Assembly (NCBI GenBank): GCA_903813345.2
Contig: CAIIXF020000006.1
Coordinates: forward strand, 23,629,936-23,693,935
DNA length: 64,000 nucleotides
Reading direction: 5' to 3'
Source: Owenia fusiformis
Taxonomy: Eukaryota > Annelida > Polychaeta > Sabellida > Oweniidae
The notes below the pieces were generated by a model, which saw nothing but the letters and a program-made list of their open reading frames with translations, was not told where the DNA came from and searched no databases. A program made the translations under genes and the position numbers. Position 1 is the stretch's first letter. Every line of letters begins with the position of its first letter. Shown here piece by piece: positions 1 to 11,700 of this stretch.

Positions 1-139
1 TCTTAGGCATCGGACGAAGGCTTATTATTCGAAGTATCCACCTCCTACAAACAAAGAAAATAGCATGAATGGCACACAGTACAAACGGGACCATAATCAA
101 TCGAAATTAACCATTTTATTTTGAAAGCATTTCTTTACT
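1..139. other. No recognisable feature
   Basis: AT-rich sequence beyond the LINE tail. I see no gene. Confidence 0.4.
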
Positions 140-625
140 AATATTTTTTTATTTATTTATTTGCCAGCACTTTTATAACAGTGGCACATGGATTATTATC
201 CAGTGCGGCTACATACAACTATACAATATGAATAGAATACAAAGTCATGTATAATTTCTTTAAAACAATGTTGCATATACTAAAATAATCAAAGACATAA
301 ATCTCTGGGCTTGTACACTTGGGTTAAAAAGCGTTTTACAATGCTATCAAATAATCTAAAATAGTCTTGCCCCCATTTTGAAAAAGTCTCATCACCAAGA
401 ATAAAGGTCAATTTTTCAGTCAGATTGCCCTTAATGAAATCAGAAAATAAATCGGAGGGACATTGCTTACAAACAGTGTGGAAAAAGGATTCACGTTCTT
501 CTTTAAAATGTTCACACAGCAGCAACCTATGCTGTCAGTCTTCATGTACATTCAAACTACAAAGTTTACATTTGCCATCACTTTTGCCCCATACAGAGTA
601 ATTATCCCATCGAACGAAGTTCGGA
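140..625 (-). pseudogene. Non-LTR retrotransposon 3' remnant
   Basis: On the minus strand a reverse-transcriptase C-terminal zinc-knuckle-like segment is readable (CKLCSLNVHED, stop, then QHRLLLCEHFKEERESFF), continuing open to 289. This C-x2-C ... H ... C pattern is typical of the end of LINE ORF2. It is followed about 130 bp later by an (AAAT)n tail (complement of 147-164), the usual LINE 3' end. An in-frame stop shows it is dead. Confidence 0.55.
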
Positions 626-643
626 GGGATATAGGGAACGCCT

Positions 644-680
644 CCGTCCGTCCGTACGTACGTACGTCCGTCCGTCCGGG
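644..680. repeat. CCGT/ACGT tetranucleotide microsatellite
   Basis: Short run of CCGT units interrupted by ACGT units, at the left edge of the tandem repeat block. Confidence 0.8.
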
Positions 681-689
681 CAATAACTC

Positions 690-1680
690 AAATACCGTTG
701 GCCCGATTTTGTTCATATTTTGTACACATATACCCTATGGAGGTAGAAGTTCTGCTCGAAAGCCGATTTTCAAAATGGCCGCTCATTTCAAAATGGCGGC
801 CATTTTAGTGCCGATTTTACAGTAATTTAGGTGCAATATGTAAAACTGTAATAGCAATATGTTTTAAATGTAAAAAATTATAAAGGACATTAATAGTGCT
901 ACAAATGTAGATATTAAAGAAGCACATGGCAGCCATCTTGAAAAATGGCGGCCTTTACTCGTCATTTTACGATTTTTGCTGTAACTCAAAAAATAGTGGA
1001 GCGATTTTGTTCATATTTGGTATGTGAATACTATAAGCGTTGCACACTGTCTAAAGACACTTTTGGTAGAAGGCGGCCATTTTGAAAAATCGCCGCCATT
1101 TTGACGTATTTTACTATAACTCGAAAAGTAGTGGAGCGATTTTGTTCATATTTGGTATGTGAATACTATAAGCATGGCACACTGTCCTATGACACTTTGG
1201 GTACAAGGCAGCCATTTTGAAAAAAAATTGAAAAAAGGCCACCATTTTAACGTATTTTACTATAACTCGAAAAGTAGTGGAGTGATTTTGTTCATATTTG
1301 GTATGTGAATACTATAAGCATGGCACACTGTCCTATGACACTTTTGGTAGGAGGCGGCCATTTTGAATTTTTTTTGAAAAATGGCCGCCATTTTAACGTA
1401 TTTTACTAAAGTAGTAGAGCGATTTTGTTCATATTTGGTATGTGAATACTATAAGCATGGCACACTGTCTATTTCTAATGACACTTTTGGTAGAAGGTGG
1501 CCATTTTGAAAAATGGCTGCCATTTTAACATATTTTACTATGACTCGAAAAGTAGTAGAGCGATTTTGTTCATATTTGATATGTGAATACTTTAAGCATG
1601 GCACATTGTCTAATAAAACTTTGGGGAGTAGTCGGCCATTTTGAAAAATGGCCACCATTTGTATGTGTGTTATTTTACAA
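690..1680. repeat. Tandem repeat of about 140 bp with GGCGGCCATTTT palindromes
   Basis: A shared core (GCGATTTTGTTCATATTTGG, then TGTGAATACTATAAGC) recurs near 1003, 1136, 1282, 1419 and 1560, with a diverged copy near 701. The period is 134-146 bp. Each unit carries short AAAATGGCNGCCATTTT-like palindromes. No reading frame is conserved across units. Confidence 0.8.
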
Positions 1681-1960
1681 GTACGTGTGCGATTTTTCAA
1701 AAATTTTAGAGGTGGCTACTTAAAAGCATATTATTTCTTCTGATGACAACATGGCTAGTGAGCAACCATTTTGAAAATGGTGGCCTTTCTGGTGTGTTGT
1801 TTTATGATATTTGCTATTCGTTTGTAAAAATGCCAGCCATTTCTGTTCGATGGGATTCGCTACGCTTTCGCGTTGCCGTTGTTCTGGTTGGATTCAAGGC
1901 AAAAATTGTTGGTTCTTGCAAGAAATTTGAGTCTAGAACCATAAAAATCAAAGTCTTGTT

Positions 1961-2747
1961 TCAGATAATTTTCTTGGTATGGAAAAAGGTGGAATAAGTA
2001 TTTAGAGATTTATAATGGGAAATGTCATCAATAAAATTAGTGGTGCGTTCCTGTCTACAAATGCCTTCATAGGTATTGTACCACTCACAGTCATCTCGAA
2101 AAAGAACGTCATCAAGGCCCCTCTTGATTAAAATAGACTATATGTTAGACACATATTTCGAAGGGGCTTCGTAAAATTACCCAATAAATATTGTTTCTTC
2201 ATCAATTTAAAACCAAGTTGTACAGTTTATGCTCTATTAAATCTAATAATTTTCATTCGCATCTTATAAGTTTACGTAATTTATAACTTAATCGGCATTT
2301 CAAACAATTCATTTAACTCCCAATTTGAGATATTAATGCTACACTTCGAAGTCAGGCATAACTTACCTCTACATTTCTTCTATTTACTGATGCCATTGCA
2401 AACTAAAACAAAACAAAAACGGATAAATATTAACCTACGTTATGTAAAATTACCCTATAAATAGGTGATTTTAGAGTTGAAATTACCCGATGTAAACACT
2501 AGTGGGTATACCATAGATACAGCACGGTATTATGTTACTAAAACAGTGACATGTGAAAAAATTATTAAATCCATGAATGCTATGAACACACTACAATCAT
2601 TCAACGAATTAGGTCTACAAACATCATTGACACTTTCCTTCTTGTGGGAACTCGTTGGTAATAGCTATAGTCTTACTTACCACTGTTTCATCTTTCTCAT
2701 CCATCGTGTCATATAACGGATTATCTAAACTTCCACCCTTGAACAGC
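1961..2747 (-). CDS. Exons 74-76: cytoplasmic tail
   Basis: Exon 74 (2681-2747) gives [20 protein letters not shown], with an NPxY-type motif that usually recruits PTB or AP-2 adaptors, and ends at a GTAAGT donor. Exon 75 (2367-2402) is a 36-nt microexon ([12 protein letters not shown]) with a pyrimidine-rich acceptor and GTAAGT donor. Exon 76 (1961-2122) is the best in-phase continuation, about 53 residues to TGA, with acceptor AATCAAG. Exons 74 and 75 look good; exon 76 is uncertain and could be replaced by read-through of exon 75 (stop after six codons). Confidence 0.6.
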
Positions 2748-5700
2748 CTAACAACAAGAATAAAATAAGGCAGTGTTCCACAGTGAAAAACGTGCAATAT
2801 CTCTTGTTTTAGGTTTAGCGTGTGATCACCAAACAATGGACAATATATACAAATGTATTTTTGACCCCCTGGTTATGATAGGATTAATGAACCAACCCTT
2901 AAATGAAACAAATCAATATCATATCGTATTTTTTACGAAAACAGGGATCGGGACTAAATGTATACAATTAAGCTGAGAAATTAAAATGGATTGCTCTGAA
3001 CTTTGTCAGAAATAATTTGTATACTGGTCTTGTATGCTTACATGTTTATTTTGCGTCTCCTCGCGACAAAAAGGATCAACAGTGCCGACACCAATATAAC
3101 CAGCAGTCCCGCAACAACACCTAATACAATATAGGCAGTGGTGTCTGAAAATAAATGGTGCTACTCTTCAAGTGACTGTATAATTCGAAATATGATTGTG
3201 AATGCTTCCAAACATAGAGCTATAAATAGGAAATGATTTGTCTGCAAGTCAGGCTGTAAATTATATGATCATACTGTAAACAGTTGTAGACTTCTCTTGA
3301 GGTCTACTGGCAAAATTGTATACTGTGGACCTTGAAACTACTGTTGACCGAGGCCAGAGTATAATTTGCTAGTGAGTACAACTGCGTCGTCTCTAAAAAT
3401 TTCAAAACTGGGCGATGTGAATTCTTAAGCTCAATAGAATTATCCAGTACTAACAACAATTTCTTCCTTGTCTTTTTGAAAAAAAGGTAAATAATGACAT
3501 ACTTTTGTTGTCGGCATTATTTTTGTTAGAGGTATTTCCCTGTGCAGTGGGATCTTTTGTAGTAGTTGGTATATGCATGGTCTGTCTGGACGTTGTTGTT
3601 CCTTTATTTGAAGTAGGCATATCCGTTGATGGTTTCATTGTCGACATTGTAGTGGTGGTTTGATCTGTCGCAGATGCAGTCGTACCCGCAACTGTTGTTT
3701 TTATGGTACCTGAGGTTGTAACACTTGTACTTGACTGCATAGTAACAATGGTTGTATCGGGTTTCCTTGGAGGCGGAGGTAGCATGTTATTTGAGTTCTG
3801 GCAACCAGGTGTAACTGAAATATCATCAATCGCAATGGTTGAAGTGTTGTCAATGCCAGCTCTACCCTCTATGATAATTTGAAACGTGTACGGAATATTA
3901 ATTGTTATTTCTGCTCTGTTCCAGTAATCCCCCAGGGAGCCCTGTCGCTGCCATAACGTCGAAGTAGGATCCCCAAATGCATAGATACGGGAATATACAG
4001 AGAGGCTGTTGGTATGGAGACCATCCATATAATACCAGAACCTCATCTTACAACTGCCATCAGATGTTTCATGATATTTGTGGCTCAATAACCAGTCGTT
4101 TTTATCATAGTCCATTGATGTATATTGCAGATATAGATAGTATCCCTTATTTGTGCCAAATGTGTGGTCCCTTCCCGGGGATCTGAACGAATCATACTGC
4201 AAGCCTTGGGTGCGGAACCATCGGACAGTGTCACTTACATGGACATACGTAAACTCTCCTATGTTTGTTTCAAAGTCAAAGCGTTTGTATGAGGTACATA
4301 TCACAGCATCTTCATCAGAATTATCTGAGCAGTCATCCGAAATATCACAAAGTTGAGATTTATCAACACAGGCTTTTGAGAATGCACACTGGAATTTAGA
4401 CGATGAGCATCTTCTAACAGGCGCGGGAGGTTCACAACCTTCAAACGCGATGTCGTCCAATGCAATTGTCCCGGAGTAAAAGTCTGAATCTGAATTCCCA
4501 GTAAATGTGATCGTCATTTCACCATGTCTTCCAAGTCCAATTACAGCATGTCTCCACTGTCCATTCGTCTTCTCCGTTAATCGTGATAAAGCTGTTGTTG
4601 TTACAGTGTTACTTGCAGTGTTATTGTTTTCATCTATGGTCACGAGTATATCTCCAGGGTGTTCTCCATTGATGTAGTAATAAAATGAAAGTTTACAATT
4701 GGCGCTTGTCTGTGGATATGCTCTGCTCGTCAGTTTTGCGGGGTTCTTGTTTCTAACATTTTGGGAGATGGACATGTAATACCCAGCTGGAGATTTTAAT
4801 GTGTTGTCCGATGCTGGAGCAGAGTTGTACTTCTGATTGGTTGATCGTCCATCTCCTCTTGTCCAATCAAATCCATTCACGTATGAAATGTCTGACCAAT
4901 CACAAGTGTCAACTTCAAAGTCACACGAATAAGTGCAGTCTTCTTCATCTTCACCTGATGGACAATCGCTTACAAAATCACACTTTTTAGAGCTATCAAC
5001 ACATCCACCACTATTGCATTGAAATTGGTCGAGTTTGCATTGTGGTTTGAGTGTACTTGTTGTTGGAGGTGTTACTTTCATAGATGTAGGTTTGGGGGTT
5101 GTTGATGGTGAAGTAGATCTTGTAGGTGCTACCGTGGTAAACATTGGTAATGTTGTGTTATGTTTGATACACCCAGGCGTAAAGCTGAAATCGTCAATCA
5201 CCAGACTGTTGTCTCTAACACCTCCACCTATCGTACCCTCTATCACCACCTATAAAGTACACGTACACTGAAGATTTACCCATGTATGTGGGATCCATAG
5301 TCTGTATTATCCCTTTCATTAGATAAATAGAGACTCTGATACATCTGAATAATGATTTACACCAGTATAACAAATTGCAACAAAGGTAGGATTGCTTGAT
5401 GATAGATACGATGTAACCAGTTGCAATTGTGAATTTGTTTCAGTATATGACTTAGCCACGTTAGTGAACACGCTTCATGTGAATATTGAATTGCAATGAG
5501 CCATGTCAGTGGTGATACTCTTCCAAAAACATGTGAATGGAAGACATGCACCACGTCATTAATCACTTTGTGCGAGAATGTATATGAGAAAAAACAAATG
5601 AGAAAATATGTTTTGATCAATGGCAAGATGATACCTAGTCAACATACACTGTAATGGATATACATGTAATCATAGATGGAATTGACTACGTACCTGGAAA

Positions 5701-8700
5701 GCTTCAGTCTGATAGAGTTGTATCTCGGCACGTTGGAAAAAAGTACCAATATCACCATTTCTTGACCAAACCTTCCTCATGGGGCCATCTTGTGCTGTTT
5801 GTGTATAAACTGTTATTCCTCGGACGTTTTTACCGTACATCATATACCAAAATCTAAACTAAAAGACAATGACAGTTTTGAACTTAGTTAGCCTGATATT
5901 TGTAGAATGAGCCAAGATAATGGGCATTGTTGGAGATGAATACAAATTATAAACCTAAATCATTCGTACCATTTCAAGAAAATGATAGAAAAATCAAACT
6001 CCAACGCGATATCAATAGCCTTCTAAAATTCTAAAATGAAAAACAGCTCTCCAGTATGATTTTTTGGTATATACTGAATAAACAAGCACATTCATTGGCT
6101 ACTCTATTACTAAAACTGCATCTACAACGTTTCTCATATTTGTGAATTTAACATTAAACTCACAGTACATGTGTTCCTAACTGAACGTTTCCGAGATGCT
6201 GAAGCTCTGAATACAGGGCTCACCACCCGACCTTGCCACCCGACTCTCCTAGAATAGTGCCCTTGTATGTAGAGAAAATGGCCTGTAAAGTCAAAGTTAA
6301 ACACTATAATAGTACTACATTTATTCAGATGACTAACATTTACTTGTAAAACATATTCAGTCTGATAAATGATAGTTCCAAAGGGATACTTGTCCTCCTT
6401 CTACTTGTAAAATTATAATCAATTTTGTCCTAATTATGGAATATGGGGAGGAAATACTCATCTACATCGGTTTCTTGGTTGCATTATATTTTTGTGGTTA
6501 TTTCAATTGTTCTATCCATGGTCCTATGGGTTACCCTACCTGTATAAAGACCTGTGGTGTGGTCTCTTGTCGGTCTTGTTCCTCTGTAAGAACTACCTGT
6601 AGCCCATAGCCAAAACGTCTCTGCCGTTCTATCATGTGACCAGTCACACAGGGCACTCCTCTCAAAGCTGCAACTCCCAGGGAAATCATCTGAAATAGAA
6701 ATAATACAACACATGGATAAGAATCATGAACAGAAAACCATAAAATACAGAATTATTAGGTCAGGATATATACAATTAGAATTTTAAGAAAAAAGTCTAA
6801 GGACTCAAGCACATACCACAAGGACTCAAGCACATACCACAATTATTTTCGTCACTGCCATCACCGCAATCATTGGAGAAGTCGCATTGCTTGTTTTCTT
6901 GTATGCAGCCACCAGAGTTGCAGCGGAACTCAGTCGGAACACATTGAGACTGAGGGGCTGGAAAAGAAATGGAAATTAACTGAAAACTGAGATTACACAG
7001 TAGTTTTTTGTCTCTGCGCTTATTAGAATGAATCCATCTTGAGACATTCCTAGATTTGCATCTGATCTATACAAAAAGGTGTGGCATTTAGAGATTATGG
7101 TGATTTGTAAAAAATAAATAATAGTAAACCACTTTTACCTGGGAACCCACAGTTCTCCATGGATATATCATCTAGAGCAATATCTCCAATAATGGATACT
7201 TTACTTGTGGCTTTGAACACCATCTAAACCAAAACATTCAAAAATATGAAGATGATACAAAAATAAAAATAAAAATTTTCAAAAGGTATAATAATTTTAA
7301 TGCAGTTGCAATATAAATTAAATCAGCCTTAAGTTTTCAAAAGGTTTAATAATTTTAATGTAATTGCAATATAAACTAAAGCAGCCTTAAATTTTCAAAA
7401 GGTTTAATAATTTTAATGCAATTGCAATATAAACTAAAGCAGCCTTAAATTTTCAAAAGGTTTAATAACTTTAATGCAATTGCAATATAAACTAATAATT
7501 TTAATGCAATTGCAATATAAACTAAAGCAGCTTTAAATTTTCAAAAGGTTTAATAATTTTAATGCAATTGCAATATAAACTAAAGCAGCCTTAATGCACA
7601 AATATTATATCTATCATTATCTATATGACTTTGTATCATTGTAATTGTAAGCTTATCTGGCTTTCACTCTTTATTTTTAGGTAAAATGTCCAAGTGATTT
7701 CTATAACAATTGTTTGGCCATTTTACATGAGGACTTTCGATATTGTTGACTGTCATAGAACGCGTATCACTTACTTCAAATGGTGTAGCCAAACTGCCAA
7801 CAACTGCCTTGCCCTGTCGCCAGGTGTCGCCATTGTCACCCTGTGTGTACCATATCTCAGTATAACGTGACTCAGCAGTTCCACGCACACTTATCGAGAT
7901 TTCTCCAACATCTGGATGTGAAAAATCGCTATATCATCAAAAATATGTAACATAAGGACAAGGCTATCTCCATACTGCCATCATTTTCAAGTTTTATGGT
8001 CCACATACGTACAGATGCATACACGATACGATTTGTCACTCCCAAGTTTAGAGAAGGGTTTGAAGAATGACAACACACTGTTTCTAAAGACAATTGGTCA
8101 GTTATTGAGAAATTGTAGAATTTTTGTCTGCCCAACTGACCTTTTCCGTAGAGGTGATACCAAAAGGTTACGGTGCACTGTGGGCCTGAGGATTGTAAGG
8201 GTGGTCCGCTTAACTCAGCAGTGTGTCTCAGCTGTGGACGCTTTACACCACCCGAAGCGTCCGTGAACATGTACCAGCCTATATATAATCATTTTTATTA
8301 AATATACCGTTGTTTTAGGGGAATATTGAAAAAGAAATTAAGACACAAGTTCATTCTGTTTGTATCATTGTATAGGAAAATATTGTAGGTCTGTAATTGT
8401 AAGGCGATAAAATGTTAATTTTGCATTTTCAGTGTGTTCTTTTATCACGTTTAACCTGTATGTGATCCAGTGGTGTGATCATTCGTTGGGCCACTCAGCA
8501 TTGTTCCTGTACCATTCCTTCCTCTTTTCCACAACAGGCCGTCATTACTCGTGTCCACCCATTCGCAAGTATCCATTTCAAATGTGCAATCTCCTAAAAT
8601 CATCGTGTGGCAATATTTGATTATTAATACTTTTGAGGGCAAATGCCGTTCAGATTGAATCAAGGCTTCGCCACAGCAAGGACGCACAATACAGGCCAAA

Positions 8701-11700
8701 ATGTACTTTTATACTGGCTTAAACCGACAATTTGGTAAAAATGGAATTATATATTTTTGTCATAATATAAAGCCTACCACATATTAGCTCATCGGCGTTG
8801 TTTCTGCAATCTCTGACGAAGTTGCACACTTTATCAGCAGCAACTTGTGTACCCTCTCCACATTGAAATGGTGGCCCACTGGTGTGGTTAGAGCACAGAC
8901 CGAAATCAAGCCGTGTATCGTCAATGGCAATGTCCCCACGTGATGCTAATCCGATTATTCCTTCAATCGTGATCTACAATTGATTGTCTAAAAGCTACAT
9001 GGATGAAGGAGGCAAGAGACAATTCGCATTTGCTTTTCATAATGGCCCGGATAGAGTAGTGTGTGTAGTGCGTAGATAAAGACGATATACCATCGATCAT
9101 TTAATTTACACCAACAATTAAACTATTTACTGCCAAAATGTTATTTATTTTCGAAAAAATTGAATAAGTGTCATGAATCATTTCATCACAAGCAAAGAAT
9201 GCGATTAGTGTATCCTTACATCAAAAGGACTAAGCACATCTGATATTTGGACAACCCCATAGTTCCATGCTTTTGATTGGTCACCAGTCTTGGACCAAAT
9301 TCTTGTGCCATATTTCAACTTTGCATCATCGTCATCACGGACAGCTTTTTTGTAGACGTTGATTGTCCCAATATCTTTACCATTCATGTGGTACCTTTGA
9401 AGAATGAAAAGGATGCAGAATTAGAAAATTTTGACTTTTTTGATTCAATAATGATTTTTTGAAGTTTTTATTATCACCCAAATGAAGATATCTTGTTTGT
9501 TAATTATTTAGCAGTAGTTTTCAGTCTATAGTGAGTATACATCTCTAGTCTAAAGCCACTTTTAGTACTGAAAATATATTATATGTTGAGACGTTACCAT
9601 GTGGCAGGTCGTGAGTTCGAGTTCATTCATTTTTTATAGTTTGTAGATGGTTAACTTTGAGGAATACGTTTTTGCTGACCTTGATCTTTTATACATAATT
9701 AAATTGAGGAGAAGGAAAAACAATGATTTTTTGCTAATTGGATAGCTGCAACGCTTTTTATAATATCCATCATCGCTATGGTCACTATAAAGACCCCGCT
9801 TAAAATCAACAGTACAGGTGCTGAACCTGATTTGAAAAATTGACCTAAGGTTTCCCGGCACAAAGGTTTACAGGTGTGAAAGAAATGATGGTCCCCCCGG
9901 GATTATGGCCCCCTTTCTTAACGGCCCTCACTGGCCCTGATTGCGTATAAGATAATGAGGGAAAGAGTTGTATTTAGGTCACCATATAAATCAATGGAGA
10001 GTAGGACCATAATTTGATAGGACCTCCTATCCTTTTACACCTGTACACAGTCTTACCAGAAACTAAAACAAAACTTTTTGAATTCAGTATTATCATCATC
10101 TGCTAATGACTTATAGAGGTATGGGATGATTCTCTCAGACAATAGCCTCGCTTTCATGCCTGGCTTTGTAGCGGGACCAGACGCACTCAAGTACATATAC
10201 CATCCTATAAATATGAAATTGTGGTTGTGTTTGAACCAATTTTACTTGACATCACATAATTATAAATGTGTTTCAAAACAAGTATCCACTCAACGATATC
10301 AGAGTCCAGCCTAACGTCAGGCTATAATTTTACAATTGATATTTCTATAATGGATTAGAGATATCAAAAATATGATATAATTACAGGGTGGTTCAAAAAA
10401 TGGGACACTTGTATTTCAAAAATAAATATTGATTTTCTTGATAAAAACATGTCATATTATATACCATTGGATAGGGAATTCACTTATCTTTAATTTGGTA
10501 TATCATAAGTATNNNNNNNNNNNNNNNNNNNNNNNATACATAAGTACAAATTAATCATAATAGGGAGGTTAAGATTAGCGTAAAAATATACATGTACCTA
10601 TCCCTATCCGTATGTTTGTTACGGATACGTATAGGTAATGCGTATTGCAAAATGAGTTTAAGATTAACGTAAAAGGCTACGAAACCGTATGCTATAATTT
10701 ATGATAAAATCAACTCCTAATCATAGACTAAAAACTATGCGATGGCTTATATAGCATATACCAGTACATGTCACCTCCAAGAATTGTTATATACTTCAGA
10801 GAGTGTGTGGTGTAGCTACTGTAGTTGGGAGGGGGTGATGCTTGAGGGTCCGCTAATGGGGCAGTGACTTAAGCCGAAATGTTAAATTTCTAGCATGATC
10901 TAGCAATGAGAGTGGCCAAATAGTAAAGTTAAACAATTAAAACCACGATATAATGGCTGATTTCATACATTTACAATAAGCAAAACTGATGAAGAATTTG
11001 TAAATTCAACAATTTCATGCATCATCACATGGCATCGTTTATCGCATCAATGAATGTGTTCGACCACTTAATTTCTATGCAGATCGAATGAGAAATGTTT
11101 GGTGTTACTATTTTAAAGTTTAATGGATGATATTTGATCTAGAAATGACACAATTTGTTTGATAAAAATATACGTTTTCGAATTACCTATCTTCGGCCAT
11201 TTATAGTTAATTACGTATCGTAAACCCTGTAACTTAGGTAAAATACCGCTTAGTGTAATAACAAACTACGTATAGGTATAGGTAAATGGGTTATTTACGC
11301 TAATCTTAAACTCCCTAATGTCTGTCAACCAACGTCCGTAATATAAACGATGTTATTTTCATTTCAAAACGGGTTTACCAAAACTTGCAAAAAACAAGTT
11401 TTTTGTCAACTTTATTTACATAAACAGATATTCAATATATCCACCGTTTTGATCAATTGTAGTCCTCAATTTTGGCCTAAACTGGTCAATAGTATTATTG
11501 ATATGCTGTTGAGACAATGAATTTCGCTTCATAATTGCTTTGACAACCAACCGACGATATGCTCATTACTAAAATGAAGATTACCCCATTTTGTGTTTGT
11601 TGTATGGTCCTTCGTTGGTCCCGTACCATACGCAGGGGTGGAACCCTGATATCTAAGCCAGTCTAAATCATCGTCTCGCCCCTGTTGCCAGGTACAAGTG

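Larger units (their letters stand above)
10384..11571 (-). pseudogene. Tc1/mariner-superfamily relic with transposase C terminus
   Basis: The minus strand from about 11571 to a stop at 11416 reads a transposase tail with [20 protein letters not shown], like the conserved C terminus of Tc1/IS630-type proteins. The left boundary is TA|CAGGGTGGTTCAAAAAATGG at 10384, a typical terminal repeat of such elements. The body is truncated upstream, where MAM exon 60 begins at 11585, and interrupted by a second element (10561-11317). Confidence 0.5.

Noticed and set aside
463-825. 120-codon plus-strand frame near the left edge
   Set aside because: Runs through a LINE remnant, a CCGT microsatellite and the tandem repeat; coding potential is spurious.
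3038-3043. ATG TAA as the natural end of the receptor
   Set aside because: The bases form a good donor (AT|GTAAGC), and the next exon continues in phase with a plausible tail and its own GTAAGT donor. Retained intron remains possible.
5850-5858. Alternative exon 71 acceptor giving a start at ATTTTGG
   Set aside because: It would break the frame with exon 70. The upstream AG yields [10 protein letters not shown], matching the family consensus.
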